This document shows positions 9,578-18,924 of a stretch of 64,000 nucleotides of DNA, piece by piece. The position numbers and the translations under genes were made by a program. Source of the DNA: Bacteroidota bacterium (GTDB taxonomy: Bacteria; Bacteroidota; Bacteroidia; B-17B0; Aurantibacillaceae); NCBI GenBank assembly GCA_021155905.1, contig JAJNBG010000008.1:1-64000 (forward strand), in the 5' to 3' direction. Below the pieces are notes generated by a model that had not been told where the DNA came from, searched no databases, and saw nothing but the letters and a program-made list of their open reading frames with translations. Numbering within the stretch: position 1 is the first letter of the stretch; every line of letters begins with the position of its first letter.

Positions 9578-9791
9578 GTTATCTGTACTTATCGTTGATA
9601 AACTGTTGGGTAAAAATGATAAGTGAATTGCACAAAACACTTGCATATTACCAAAATTGTCTTATTTTTAATGGGCAAATTTTTTTAATATTTCCATAAC
9701 GTTGATGATATCTTCACATACTATTTTTACGCGAATCTTACATGACATAGTTTTAAAAGCTTTTGGGCCATCAACCCGATTGGTTCTTTGT

Positions 9792-9799
9792 TATGTTTG
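9792..9799 (+). promoter_or_regulatory. -7 promoter element
   Basis: TATGTTTG matches TAnnTTTG, 15 bases before the ATG of the small exported protein at 9815. Confidence 0.45.
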
Positions 9800-9814
9800 C
9801 CAAAAAAATAAACA

Positions 9815-10237
9815 ATGAAAGTTATATTCCTGATTCTTAGTTTCATATTTACACTTTTTCCTAACAACGAAAAACTGGATAACTGCAATGGTATCGACCG
9901 TTTCATTTTTGGTACGCCCAAAGAACAATTCAAGAACATTACCTTAGAACTGGAACAAGGCAATGCGCAATTGTACACGATGAATCCGGAGGCCATGAAG
10001 ATCCCCGGTGTACAGATAGAGGACCTGAGAATATCATTTATTAAAAACAAGCTTTCTGCAATATCTCTTAGTACAAAAAATGCATCCGGGGCAGCCCTTT
10101 TTAAATATTTAAAAGAAACCTATGGAGCTCCTACCAAAAACAAAAACCAATTTGAATGGATTGGAAAACGAGCCTCTATTATGCTTGAGTTATTCAAGAA
10201 CAACAAAGACGCAGCCGTTGATGTTTACAGTAAATAA
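9815..10237 (+). CDS. hypothetical small exported protein
   Basis: 140 aa, not recognised. The N-terminus MKVIFLILSFIFTLFP looks like a signal peptide without a lipobox Cys, so a periplasmic protein is likely. The mature part starts with CNGIDRFIFGTPKEQFKN, followed by an alternating alpha/beta pattern with ISFIKNKLSAISLSTKN and a C-terminal FEWIGKRASIMLELF. A TAnnTTTG box lies upstream. It converges on the FMN reductase gene with only 25 bp between stops and no visible terminator. Confidence 0.65.
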   Translation: MKVIFLILSFIFTLFPNNEKLDNCNGIDRFIFGTPKEQFKNITLELEQGNAQLYTMNPEAMKIPGVQIEDLRISFIKNKLSAISLSTKNASGAALFKYLKETYGAPTKNKNQFEWIGKRASIMLELFKNNKDAAVDVYSK

Positions 10238-10262
10238 CTCACTGTAAATCGATCCTTAAAAA

Positions 10263-10820
10263 TTACACCCTTACCGTTTTTAATGCCGTACCCCAACTTA
10301 TCACCTGATCGATCAGTTTGTGCAGGTGTTTTTCATGATGCTCTGTTGGCTTAAATACGGTGTAATGTTCAAAGTCCCGGTCGGTATAAAGCAATACCTG
10401 TGCATGCACATTAGCCATTTTCAATTCTGTAGCAATACCCCGAAGATGCTCCACCGCCCTGGATCCGCCAACCGATCCATACGAAACAAATCCTGCCACT
10501 TTATTGTTCCACTCGGCATACACAAAATCCAGCGCGTTTTTTAAAGCCGCGCAGGTACTATGATTGTACTCAGGTGTTACAAAAATAAAAGCGTCGAAGG
10601 TGCCCACTTTTTCCGCCCATTTTATCGTATGTTCGTTTGCATATTTGTGGCGGGAGGGCGTGATAGGTTCATCCAGTAAAGGCAGGTTCTGATCCCTGAG
10701 ATCTATCAATTCAAACTCCGCCCCTCCTTTTGCTTTTGCTGTTTCGTAGGCCCATTTGGCAACGCCTTCACCTATCCTGTTCGGACGGGTACTTCCCAAT
10801 ATGATTGCAATCTTTATCAT
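10263..10820 (-). CDS. NAD(P)H-dependent FMN reductase family oxidoreductase
   Basis: 185 aa flavodoxin-like protein. The FMN phosphate-binding loop GSTRPNRIGEGVAKW lies near the N-terminus (about 9-23). The flavin-ring motif PEYNHSTCAALKNALD lies near 84-99, and YGSVGGSRAVEHLRG follows. This matches the NADPH-dependent FMN reductase/azoreductase-like family (PF03358), which reduces FMN or quinones with NAD(P)H. The physiological substrate cannot be told from sequence. Length is normal and it stands alone on the - strand. Confidence 0.85.
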   Translation of the reverse strand: MIKIAIILGSTRPNRIGEGVAKWAYETAKAKGGAEFELIDLRDQNLPLLDEPITPSRHKYANEHTIKWAEKVGTFDAFIFVTPEYNHSTCAALKNALDFVYAEWNNKVAGFVSYGSVGGSRAVEHLRGIATELKMANVHAQVLLYTDRDFEHYTVFKPTEHHEKHLHKLIDQVISWGTALKTVRV

Positions 10821-11205
10821 AATCTGTTATTTAAGTTCTTCTTATATCCTTTTCAAAATTAATCAGGAATCATTTTTCTATGTTACACGTTTTTAAAGAG
10901 AATGTCTTTGTATCATTTGTATAAAATAAAATTTAAAAAAAACATGTAAGGATTTGCAATGTTTAATATTCGCAATAACACCAGGTTTGATTGCCAGAAA
11001 AAAAATGCATAGAAATTTCTGCGCCAGTCATAGTAAAAAGTTCGCTGGAAAATTCCACTCAAAAGCACAAGTTACAAAAGCGTTATATCAAATACACATA
11101 GGGCTATGCTTCGCCCGATATTACCGAAAACTTAGGCAAATGCGATGATCACGATAGTAACTTTACATCAAAGAACAAGAGTACTAAGAACTAAAGAACT
11201 GAATC
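10821..11205. other. intergenic region without recognisable feature
   Basis: 385 bp, AT-rich on the reductase side. A 64-codon ORF at 10954-11148 has no signal peptide, motif or plausible family and is not called. No RNA gene, repeat or terminator is seen. Confidence 0.6.
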
Positions 11206-11463
11206 ATGGCACTAGATATTAATATGTTTTATTCCTGCACCGTTGAAGAACGGCTGGAAATCATCAGCGACAGCGGTGAGTACATTAACAGCATCAAACA
11301 CTTCGGATACTATATTCACCTGTACACAGCAGAAGGCGACTTTATAGAAATTTATTACAACATCGACACCAACGAAATAGAAGATGTGGAAATCCTGGAT
11401 CCGGACAATGAACGCTTAAACTGGTTTGCCATTGCGGTCGATATATCGGATTTGTACAGATAG
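11206..11463 (+). CDS. hypothetical acidic small protein
   Basis: 85 aa, not recognised. No signal peptide or membrane segment. It is strongly acidic (many Asp/Glu) with alternating hydrophobics such as YYIHLYTAEGDFIEIYYN, which suggests a small beta-rich cytoplasmic protein. It ends 18 bp before the next gene on the same strand, so the two are probably co-transcribed. Confidence 0.6.
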   Translation: MALDINMFYSCTVEERLEIISDSGEYINSIKHFGYYIHLYTAEGDFIEIYYNIDTNEIEDVEILDPDNERLNWFAIAVDISDLYR

Positions 11464-11481
11464 AGAAAGCTGTCCCCTTGT

Positions 11482-11892
11482 ATGAAACCCAAAGCAAATA
11501 TCATTACTTTCCAAACTCCTTTGGCATCCTGTTGGCTAGAGGGTAAAACCCTCTGCATATCTTCAAACAATCTCCCTCGTACAAAAGAAAATATCCGTGA
11601 ACATTACCAGGTCCTGAAAGGCATCGTCAGGAGAAAAGTTTGCTGGATGCTTCACTTCGAAACCTGCCAGAACTTTGATGAGGAAGTGAGTGCTGTAATC
11701 GATGAGGAACTTCCACGCATCTGTACCTGCATTGCCATCATCGCTAAAACAGATTGCGAAAAATTAGCTGCCAGCTATTTTCAGCAATTTAAAAAGGTAG
11801 GGATTCCAGTGAAACTTTGTGAAAGCGAGCGGGAAGCTAGGGTTTGGCTAAAGCGTTTGGATAATCAACGGCGCGGGATTTCCAAAGCATAA
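11482..11892 (+). CDS. STAS-like small protein, paralogue of the pair at 56.5-57.4 kb
   Basis: 136 aa, no signal peptide. It shares layout and several positions with the two proteins at 56491-56874 and 56981-57364: a start of about 20 residues, a central alpha/beta part, a hydrophobic strand (CTCIAIIAKT here, KSCAIITNS there) followed by a helix, and an end with a charged patch before xxWL (REARVWLKRL). The length and secondary-structure pattern resemble SpoIIAA/STAS-like small domains (DUF7793-type); this is inference. Function unknown. Probably in operon with the upstream acidic protein. Confidence 0.6.
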   Translation: MKPKANIITFQTPLASCWLEGKTLCISSNNLPRTKENIREHYQVLKGIVRRKVCWMLHFETCQNFDEEVSAVIDEELPRICTCIAIIAKTDCEKLAASYFQQFKKVGIPVKLCESEREARVWLKRLDNQRRGISKA

Positions 11893-11990
11893 AGCTTTGG
11901 AACAATTTTAACTTATTTTCTTTGTTCTAAATGCAATGTTCGAATGTTTCAGATTCCGAGAGATATCAGAACGTATATGCACTTGTTCCT

Positions 11991-12630
11991 GATACTTTTG
12001 GACTTCGGCACGCTCAGTCACCGAGTATCCAAAACTTATTCTTTCTATTCTTTTTCATTGATGAGGGCAATTGTGCAGTGCACAATTGAGCCAGGCTGTG
12101 GATGGAGTAAGCAAAAAAGTCAAGTCAAAACGATCTCCCCGCGCTCTTTTCTTTTTTGAGATTCGCAACCACAAGAGGAAGATACTTTTTGAAAAAGTAT
12201 CCAAAAGCGATTTCCTATTTTCTTTTTGCTTGAACAAAAGAAACAAAAATTCAAGTCAAAACGATGTCCCCGCGCTCTTTTGATTTTTAAGTTTCGCTAC
12301 CAAAAGAGAACTAAAGCTCTTTTGGGCTCAACTAAAATAATCAAAATTTACAGCTTATCCGCCGCCGCGTTTTGACAGGCCAACCCCCTTTCAAGTCGAA
12401 ATTTTATATGAGAGATTGTGCTGCGGTATGCTGTCGGAGTTTACTGTACATCTATATCTCACAAGAGCATGATGAACATTTGACTTATAATGGTGCGTGG
12501 ACGTGAACGAACGGTGCGAACTACAATTTTTTTGCGAGTTCTTGCGCTGTGCGTCCCAAAAAAGATTGGAGTTGGCGTTCGTTCTTGACTTTTTTGATTA
12601 CTTTTTTCGTCAAGGAAAAAAGTAATGTAA
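11991..12630. repeat. mosaic inverted-repeat element R2 (arms gamma and alpha, extra head)
   Basis: Begins with an outer hairpin GATACTTTT..GAGTATCC whose loop carries a CTTCGGCACGCTCAG repeat. A partial head follows with a 21-base palindrome, stem CAATTGTGCA/TGCACAATTG (12068-12077/12079-12088). A second outer hairpin lies at 12181-12201. The gamma arm runs between GTCAAAACG near 12255 and CGTTTTGAC near 12368. The core is inverted near 12449-12471. The alpha arm (AACGAACGGTGCGAACT, then AGTTGGCGTTCGTT) ends in a shared-stem module: CTTGAC/GTCAAG (12584-12589/12609-12614) against ATTACTTTTTT/AAAAAAGTAAT (12597-12607/12616-12626). It lies between co-directional genes. Confidence 0.75.
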
Positions 12631-12691
12631 AAGATCAGCGATTATTAAAAGCATTACACCGAAAACAAAAAACGACAGTATGTTTTATCTA

Positions 12692-12699
12692 TAACTTTG
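12692..12699 (+). promoter_or_regulatory. -7 promoter element of the cation efflux gene
   Basis: TAACTTTG matches TAnnTTTG. A transcript starting about 7 bases downstream would contain both candidate starts (12715 and 12754). Confidence 0.5.
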
Positions 12700-12753
12700 G
12701 TAAAAAACTAACGCATGAGACAGTTAGTGTTATTATTGTTTAACAAACAAAAC

Positions 12754-13650
12754 ATGGCGCATGATCATGCACATCATATTCCGGCGGGGCGTTCACTGAA
12801 CACAGCTTTTGTGGTGGGTATTATTTTAAATTCCGTTTTTGTGATTATTGAATTTGCCACCGGTTTCTATACCAATTCACTCGCACTGCTTTCAGACGCC
12901 GGACATAATTTAAGTGATGTGGGTACCCTGGCCCTATCGCTCTTTGCGTTTCAAATGACCAAACAAAAAGCAAGCGCCACCTACACCTACGGTTTTCATA
13001 AAGGCACCATTCTGGCATCACTGGCAAACGCTGTCATTTTGTTGATCGCTGTGGGAAGTATCGGCTGGGAAGCCATTCAGCGATTCATGACGCCCGAAGA
13101 AACACAAGGAAATATAATTAGCGCTGTAGCCGGCATCGGTATCATCGTGAACACCGTGTCTGCTTTCATGTTTTTTCGCGATAAGGAAAAAGACCTCAAT
13201 GTGAAAGGCGCCTACTTACATTTGGCAGTGGACGCCCTCGTGTCTATCGGTGTGGTTATTGCCGGTTTCCTGATTTCCTATACCGGACTTAAATGGATTG
13301 ATCCACTCATCAGTCTGCTGATCATGGTGGTTGTACTTTACAGCAGCTGGGGTCTGCTCACCGAGAGCTTACGCTTATCCCTCGACGCGGTTCCAAAATA
13401 CATCGATCCGGAAAAAATCAAAAACAAACTCTTAAACATGAAAGGCGTAAAGGATATTCACCATATCCACATCTGGGCAATGAGCACCACCAAAAATGCC
13501 ATGACCGCGCATTTGCTTCTCCACGAAGGTCTTTCAGAAAAAGATATTGCCGATCTTAAACACCAGGCCAAACATGAACTGGAGCATCTCAATATTCAGC
13601 ATGTGACCTTAGAGACTGAGGTTAAGGTTTGTGATGATGAAGATTGTTAA
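12754..13650 (+). CDS. cation diffusion facilitator (zinc/cadmium/cobalt efflux) transporter
   Basis: 298 aa from the chosen start MAHDHAHH. An upstream in-frame ATG at 12715 would add 13 residues that do not fit the family. Six transmembrane helices. Metal-site residues are HxxxD in helix 2 (H51, D55 in HNLSD) and in helix 5 (H156, D160 in HLAVD). A C-terminal cytoplasmic ferredoxin-like domain (about 210-298) is His-rich. The N-terminal HDHAHH may bind metal. Family role is proton-coupled export of Zn2+ or similar ions across the inner membrane. Metal specificity is not decided by sequence. The gene is preceded by mosaic element R2. Confidence 0.92.
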   Translation: MAHDHAHHIPAGRSLNTAFVVGIILNSVFVIIEFATGFYTNSLALLSDAGHNLSDVGTLALSLFAFQMTKQKASATYTYGFHKGTILASLANAVILLIAVGSIGWEAIQRFMTPEETQGNIISAVAGIGIIVNTVSAFMFFRDKEKDLNVKGAYLHLAVDALVSIGVVIAGFLISYTGLKWIDPLISLLIMVVVLYSSWGLLTESLRLSLDAVPKYIDPEKIKNKLLNMKGVKDIHHIHIWAMSTTKNAMTAHLLLHEGLSEKDIADLKHQAKHELEHLNIQHVTLETEVKVCDDEDC

Positions 13651-13734
13651 TCTTCATCTAATAAATTTTTCTGATTTTTCTCCTTGATACTTTTTGCAGC
13701 CTTAGAACTAACTTTCTGTCCTCATATTTTTTAA

Positions 13735-14178
13735 GATACTTTTTGCAGCCAAAAAGTATCCAAAAAGCTTATGATTTTGTGATAGGCAATTTTTGGATGC
13801 CGTTATCACTCCATCCAAAACCGCTGATAAAAGCAACCCGCTTGCGCATGCCGACCCTTCGTTGCTCTTACAGCTATTGCTGCACAAAATCATAGTCCCA
13901 CACCTGATGTTCATCATGCTATTGTGAGATATAGAGGTGCTATAAAACTCCGATCAAAGTTTTACTTTTTAATTAAACGTCCAATGCTGCTGTAAACTTC
14001 CGACAGCATAGTGCGGGGACGTGAACGAACGGTGCGAACTACAATTTTTTCGGGAATCCTTGCGCTGTGCGCCCCGAAAAAGATTGGAGTTGGCGTTCGT
14101 TCTTGGTTTTTTGGTTCTTTTTCATCAAGGAAAAAGAACATAACGAATAAGCCTTTGGATACTTTTCGCAAAAGTATC
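13735..14178. repeat. mosaic inverted-repeat element R3 (arms delta and alpha)
   Basis: Clean element with both outer hairpins: 13735-13761 (GATACTTTTTGCAGCC then AAAAAGTATCC) and 14158-14178 (GATACTTTTCGCAAAAGTATC). The delta arm is bounded by TATGATTTTGTG and CACAAAATCATA. The core GTGAGATATAG begins at 13924. The alpha arm has AACGAACGGTGCGAACT and AGTTGGCGTTCGTT. The right shared-stem module is GTTCTTTTTC/GAAAAAGAAC (14114-14123/14130-14139) against CTTG/CAAG (14102-14105/14126-14129). It sits between convergent genes. Confidence 0.8.
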
Positions 14179-14285
14179 GTTCTCGTTTTAGTAGCGAGCC
14201 TTATAAATTTAAGGAAGCGAACCTCCGCGCGTAATTTTCAATAAATGAGACCCTGAATCCGCCAGCTGGCGGACAGGGTGACGCA

Positions 14286-14320
14286 ATAAAGAAAGCCCGG
14301 ACAAACCGGGCTTTCTTTAT
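14286..14320. terminator. bidirectional terminator
   Basis: Perfect 13-bp stem AAAGAAAGCCCGG/CCGGGCTTTCTTT (14288-14300/14306-14318) with a five-base loop. It lies just beyond the stop of the - strand esterase gene. Confidence 0.75.
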
Positions 14321-14337
14321 AATAATAAAAAGAAAAT

Positions 14338-15663
14338 CTATTTAAAAATCACCTTCTGTGTTGTAGAAGCCCCTGACTTATCCGAAACTTTTAAGAAATA
14401 TAATCCCGCGGAAAGATTATTCTTTTTAATACGGTAAGAAGTATTTTCGGTAACATCCGATGAAATGGTTTTACCTGTTATGTCTACCAATTCAATACGG
14501 TGTGTGGTGTTGGAATTGGAAAACTCAATGGTCATTTCATTGTCTGATGGATTTGGATACACGGACGAAATAACAGCGTTAGTACTTAACTCCGAAATGC
14601 TTACAAAACCGGGAGAAGCACAGGTCATGACAACATTAGCCGTGCAGGTTGTGTAGGAATACAAGTTGGCAGTTTGTGCTGTGGCATTTTGTGGTAATAA
14701 TGGTGCATCGCCGCAGGTTAAATTAGAAACCAAAAAGTCACGGATAAACTTCACGGTAGAATCCATGTAAAGTGTTGAGGAATTAAAAGGTACATGGTCT
14801 TTGCCATACCAGGTATAAAAAGGATTGTTGATACCAATCGCATTGGCATGCTCTTTCAACATACGGCTACCATCCAAAACAATTAAGGGCTGACCCAATG
14901 GTGCTGCCAGACCACGGTTATATTTTACAGTCCCGTCAATCGTACCATGCATGGACACAAAAGGAACATCACCCGGTTCAATCCATCCGTATTTTCCCAA
15001 AGCTCCGCATAAATTAATGACACCTTTTATTTTAGCTGAGTAACATTGATTTCCGCTGTATCCTTCCATCCCTCCAAGGGTTGTCAGGGTACTAGGGTTC
15101 ACGTAGTAATTTACTTCACAGGATTTATTCAGGTAAGCTGTGTGCAAAGCCGTGATGGCTCCTGCAGAGCTTCCACCGATAAAAATACTATTGGTATCAA
15201 TTTTATAGGTATTGGTAGTTAAACGGTCTTTGTAGAAAAAGCGAATAGACGCTTTCATATCCTGTACTGCTCTCAACACCGCTTTCACCGCTCCGGTTGA
15301 ATCAAATGGCGTTAAACCTAAACGATAATTAATAGACACACACACAAATCCTTTCTTCGCAAATTTCTGGGAAAGTGCTACCATATCCGCATCTGTTTTG
15401 GAACCTCCAATGAAACTTCCACCATGTGCCCAGATGATTAGGGGACGAGCCGTTTCCAAATCTCCGGTCGGCTGGTACACATCCATCGTTAACGATTGAG
15501 TAGTACCACTCGCTGTAGTATTTGAACCAAATACAATGTTACTGGACGTTGTATAGGCCGTAAACGTATCTGCGGCATACCTTCCGGTGGCACAGGGCGA
15601 TTGAGCACTCATCCATCCGGCGGATGCTAATAAGGTTAAAGAGAGTAAGTAGATTTTTCTCAT
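14338..15663 (-). CDS. secreted alpha/beta hydrolase (esterase) with T9SS sorting domain
   Basis: 441 aa. Signal peptide at 1-20. The catalytic domain is a carboxylesterase/BD-FAE-like alpha/beta hydrolase: oxyanion motif HGGS (80-83), nucleophile S166 in GGSSAGA, and a late His in GKDHVPF. The final ~75 residues are a T9SS type A domain (VYPNPSDNEMTIEFS..., ending STTQKVIFK), so the enzyme should be exported to the surface or medium. The substrate is an ester, not further defined. A terminator follows; the GDSL gene upstream is separated by 91 bp, so co-transcription with it is possible but not shown. Confidence 0.85.
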   Translation of the reverse strand: MRKIYLLSLTLLASAGWMSAQSPCATGRYAADTFTAYTTSSNIVFGSNTTASGTTQSLTMDVYQPTGDLETARPLIIWAHGGSFIGGSKTDADMVALSQKFAKKGFVCVSINYRLGLTPFDSTGAVKAVLRAVQDMKASIRFFYKDRLTTNTYKIDTNSIFIGGSSAGAITALHTAYLNKSCEVNYYVNPSTLTTLGGMEGYSGNQCYSAKIKGVINLCGALGKYGWIEPGDVPFVSMHGTIDGTVKYNRGLAAPLGQPLIVLDGSRMLKEHANAIGINNPFYTWYGKDHVPFNSSTLYMDSTVKFIRDFLVSNLTCGDAPLLPQNATAQTANLYSYTTCTANVVMTCASPGFVSISELSTNAVISSVYPNPSDNEMTIEFSNSNTTHRIELVDITGKTISSDVTENTSYRIKKNNLSAGLYFLKVSDKSGASTTQKVIFK

Positions 15664-15754
15664 GTTGTTTAATTTAGGTTATTATAAATTTAATAAAATA
15701 AATTAAAGCACAAAGGCATTTCGACCAATTCAGAAGATCGCGTGACGAAATTTA

Positions 15755-17071
15755 CTATGGAAAAATAACGGCCGGATATTTCATGGCATTGGTTTCGGGA
15801 ATGGTTGAACCATACTGCGTGTTAATGGCTTTAATGAATTCATTGGCCAGTAAAGCATTTCCGCGTGGTGTTAAATTTAAACCATCCAGTGAATAGAAGC
15901 CTCCGGAAACAAATGCAGCGTTCACGGCCACACCGTTATACATGTATCCCGCTTTTACTTTCGCGAAGAAGCCATTCACATCCACAAAAGCCAGTCCTTT
16001 CGCATTGGCGATATTTCTTAAAATGACATTGTAAGAGTTGATGGCATCCTCGATGGAATCTATTTCAGAAAGAGTTAATGAATAGCGGTCGGGTATCGGA
16101 TTCAGGGATCCCCATTTATGACATTTGATGGAGTCCAAGGGAACGTTCAGTAAAATGAGTTCTCCGGCCACGGCTTGTCTGAAACCTAAAAAAGGATTTT
16201 TGGAATCCATGATCATGAAGCCGTTATCGCCTTCATAAAAAGTGGTACCGTCCAGGGCGGAGTAAAAGCTGGTGAGGTTAGTCGCAGAAGTAGCATCCAG
16301 TTTCAGGGCGTTCCAGGCGATGGTATTAAAATAGGCCATGCTGCGGATACTCGGGATATTGGCGATCACACCTTTGGAACCATTGGCGCTTAGCTGATCA
16401 ATCACCTGGTTGATACTGGCTTCGAAACCAGTACCTACTGCACCGGCAACAGGTGTCAGGCTTTCAGACGCGGCACCCTTTAAGGCAAAGCTTAACGCAT
16501 CATTCACTCCTAACATCACCGAAAAGAAAGTCGCGTTTTTAGCCACGGCATCGGACAGTACAGATGAGGATGCACTGGAAGACATGCGCTGATAAAATGG
16601 ATTGGTATAACCGGATACAGTCGCATCAATCACCTTCATGTCCGGAACACCCATGTTGTTGAAAGGACCCTGGTTATAGACGTTGGTAGAAAAAACCGAT
16701 GCATCTCCCTGCGTGGCAATTTTCACCGGACCCAAAGACACTGCACCCAAACAATCGGTGCGATCTCCCAGTTTGGAAGGCGCGTTATTGGTATTACCCA
16801 CACCGATAGAAGCAGGCGATACGTTAGGAATTTTAAAGTCTCCACCGCCCACTAGTTTTAATTGTTCGGCGAGGATAGCAGCATAGGAATTCTGTTGTAC
16901 ATCGTAGTACAAGGCACCATTGGCATACCCCGCCGTCATGGAAGAACCCAGGGCCACATAGTTAGAAGCGTCAATGTCACCACCGTCGGCTTCGGGGGTA
17001 TCAAATTTTGGTTTGCAGGAGGTGAGGATTCCCAGGCCCAGCACTATAAAAGAGAATTGTTGAAATGTCAT
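15755..17071 (-). CDS. SGNH/GDSL hydrolase lipoprotein
   Basis: 438 aa lipoprotein with lipobox LTSC (Cys19). Block I is GSSM with S44 as the expected nucleophile (GDSL in the classic form). The GxND block is present as LGVNDAL. The last block reads LDGLNLTPRGN: the Asp is present, but the position where the SGNH triad His usually sits (DGxH) is Asn. Either another His serves or activity is changed. It starts 11 bp after the FadL-type porin gene, so the two form an operon, probably for hydrolysis and uptake of lipids or esters at the outer membrane. Confidence 0.8.
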   Translation of the reverse strand: MTFQQFSFIVLGLGILTSCKPKFDTPEADGGDIDASNYVALGSSMTAGYANGALYYDVQQNSYAAILAEQLKLVGGGDFKIPNVSPASIGVGNTNNAPSKLGDRTDCLGAVSLGPVKIATQGDASVFSTNVYNQGPFNNMGVPDMKVIDATVSGYTNPFYQRMSSSASSSVLSDAVAKNATFFSVMLGVNDALSFALKGAASESLTPVAGAVGTGFEASINQVIDQLSANGSKGVIANIPSIRSMAYFNTIAWNALKLDATSATNLTSFYSALDGTTFYEGDNGFMIMDSKNPFLGFRQAVAGELILLNVPLDSIKCHKWGSLNPIPDRYSLTLSEIDSIEDAINSYNVILRNIANAKGLAFVDVNGFFAKVKAGYMYNGVAVNAAFVSGGFYSLDGLNLTPRGNALLANEFIKAINTQYGSTIPETNAMKYPAVIFP

Positions 17072-17082
17072 GTTCTTGTATT

Positions 17083-18312
17083 TTAAAATTTATAGCCAAT
17101 GGAAATACCAGGGGCGCAAACGTTAGTCTTAAAGGTGCCGCTCAGATTAGTTTCTTTGTTGGTACCGCTGCGCTCTAAATGCGTGAATAAAAAAGACGCG
17201 TCGAGTTTTAAATGTTTGCCGATTTCATAACCAATACCGGCGGTATAGTTCACACGGTTGGCATCCGGTGTTTCAGGAGTCACGTAGCCATCCTGCACCG
17301 GCGTAATTCCGTAGGCCAAACCCAAACGTGCCGCGAAATGTTCTGTTACTTTATACTGTGCTCCTCCGCGAAAGGCAAAAGTATTTTTATACATACGGGC
17401 CGACTTCGTATCGATCAAAGAAGCCGTATTGTTTTCGTAATCAAACGACAAGGTATCGTAAGCTTTCCAACCCACGTAATTAATGTCTAAAGCGAAATCC
17501 AGTTTAGAATTTGCCTTATAGGCCATGCCTAAGCTCAATACACTTGGCAGCGGTAATTTGGATTTGAATTTTCCGTCGGGGAAATTTGCCGACACTCCTT
17601 CCGGTACATCAAAGTTGGCCTGTCCGTCGTTCACCGCCATGTTTACTTTAGAACGGTAGGTTAAACCGATACTCAATTTTTCAATGGGCTTAAAATAAAC
17701 CCCAACGTTAAAACCATAGCCATGGGCTTTTCCGCTAAGCTCCGCGTGTCCGTAATTGCCATTGGCATCCACCAATGGAATGTCTTTTTGTAAATTTACT
17801 TTCCCGGTAGCGTACACAAACCCCGCTCCTATTCCTAAATTCTTCGTGAGCTTATAACTCACCGTAGGCTGAATAAAAATAGCCCTCAGTTCCAAACGCG
17901 TTAAAGCAAAACGACCTGTCCAGTTATCCTCCCACTGCACCGTACTTCCAAAGGGTGTATACACGGCCAGTCCTAGTTTTAACTTGGAACTGTCTTTCAG
18001 TTCAAACATCCCATAGGCGGCAAAGGGTGTACTCACCGGGGAGTTGGTTCTTGATACCTCATGGGTTTTATCATCCATGAATGCTCCCCGCGCAAACGTA
18101 GGTGTTACTCCCAAATTGAATTGAGTACCATGCACAAAAGAGGCTCCACCGGGATTAAAGAATAAGCTTGAAGCATCCTGCATGAAAGCGGTTCCTGCCC
18201 CACCCATGCCTTGTTGTTTCTGACCCTGTAAGTTTACCTGGAAGCCCTGTGCGTAATCACGCACAGGAGATACCATGATGATAAGTATTATTATTTTGTA
18301 GAGTGAACTCAT
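17083..18312 (-). CDS. OMPP1/FadL/TodX family outer-membrane transport protein
   Basis: 409 aa from the start MSSLYKIIILIIMVSP, which gives a signal peptide ending ..VRDYAQ. The longer reading frame upstream adds 27 residues without sense. The N-terminus after cleavage (GFQVNLQGQKQQGMGGAGTA) is the FadL hatch/S3-type motif with Gly-rich QGMGGAGTA, followed by DASSLFFNPGG. The rest is amphipathic beta strands of a 14-stranded barrel ending in SIGYKF. Family members let long-chain fatty acids or other hydrophobic compounds cross the outer membrane. It is followed after 11 bp by a GDSL lipoprotein, which supports a lipid-use locus. Confidence 0.88.
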   Translation of the reverse strand: MSSLYKIIILIIMVSPVRDYAQGFQVNLQGQKQQGMGGAGTAFMQDASSLFFNPGGASFVHGTQFNLGVTPTFARGAFMDDKTHEVSRTNSPVSTPFAAYGMFELKDSSKLKLGLAVYTPFGSTVQWEDNWTGRFALTRLELRAIFIQPTVSYKLTKNLGIGAGFVYATGKVNLQKDIPLVDANGNYGHAELSGKAHGYGFNVGVYFKPIEKLSIGLTYRSKVNMAVNDGQANFDVPEGVSANFPDGKFKSKLPLPSVLSLGMAYKANSKLDFALDINYVGWKAYDTLSFDYENNTASLIDTKSARMYKNTFAFRGGAQYKVTEHFAARLGLAYGITPVQDGYVTPETPDANRVNYTAGIGYEIGKHLKLDASFLFTHLERSGTNKETNLSGTFKTNVCAPGISIGYKF

Positions 18313-18415
18313 AGAATTAAATTTTAATAGAGATAAATGTACTAAAATGTTTGAATAGTAAAAGTATTGGTCAGGCTGAACTTGATTCAGCATCTGTTCT
18401 TTTCATGCTGAAACT

Positions 18416-18440
18416 GTCACATCGAGCGGAGTCGAAGTGC
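18416..18440. repeat. short dispersed CTCGA..TCGA-type repeat
   Basis: GTCACATCGAGCGGAGTCGA and following bases, a relative of the copy at 7327-7350. It sits just outside mosaic element R4. Confidence 0.5.
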
Positions 18441-18463
18441 AGAATCTCTTTATTTTTTATTTA

Positions 18464-18889
18464 GTCACTTTTTGCAGCCAAAAAGTAACCAAAAAGCTTA
18501 TGATTTTGTGATAGGCAATTTGCTGCTTCCGCTATCGCTTCAGCTGCAACCGCTGATAAAAGCAACCCGCTTGCGCGTGCCCGCCCTACGTTGCTTTTAC
18601 AGCTATTGCTGCACAAAATCATAGTACCTCACCTGATGTTCACCATGCTCTCGTGAGATATAGATGTGCTTATTAAAACTTCAAATGCTGCTGTAAAATT
18701 TCCGATGAGAAAGCGCGTAGGTCCGTCAAAACGCGGCGCCGGATGAGCTGTGAATTTTGATTTTTTTAGTTGAGTCCAAAAGAGCTTTAGTCCTCTTTTG
18801 GTAGCGAAACTTAAAAATCAAAAGAGCGCGGGGACATCGTTTTGACTTGTTTTTTTTGGTTACTTTTTTTAACTAAGAAAAAAAGTAAC
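18464..18889. repeat. mosaic inverted-repeat element R4 (arms delta and gamma)
   Basis: The outer left hairpin (18464-18489) is a variant, GTCACTTTTTGCAGCC then AAAAAGTAAC. The delta arm is bounded by TATGATTTTGTG (about 18499) and CACAAAATCATA (about 18613). The core CGTGAGATATAG begins at 18652. The gamma arm lies between CGTCAAAACGCGG and CATCGTTTTGACTTG. It ends with GGTTACTTTTTTT/AAAAAAAGTAAC; the competing stem is weak here (CTTG against CTAAG). It lies between two - strand genes, beside the left border of the defence operon region. Confidence 0.75.
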
Positions 18890-18924
18890 ATAAAGAAGTC
18901 AGAGATATTTAAGTATCAGTAAGG

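Noticed and set aside
12549-12743. ORF starting MRPKKDWSWRSFL, with a near copy at 44724-44909 on the - strand
   Set aside because: Both are translations of the alpha arm and shared-stem module of mosaic elements R2 and R8. Similarity comes from the DNA repeat, and the frame is not kept in other copies.
14011-14244. ORF MRGRERTVRTTIF.. and similar frames at 34778-35281 and 39639-40022
   Set aside because: Lie inside elements R3, R6 and R7. Same explanation: repeat-derived open frames without start signals or family features.
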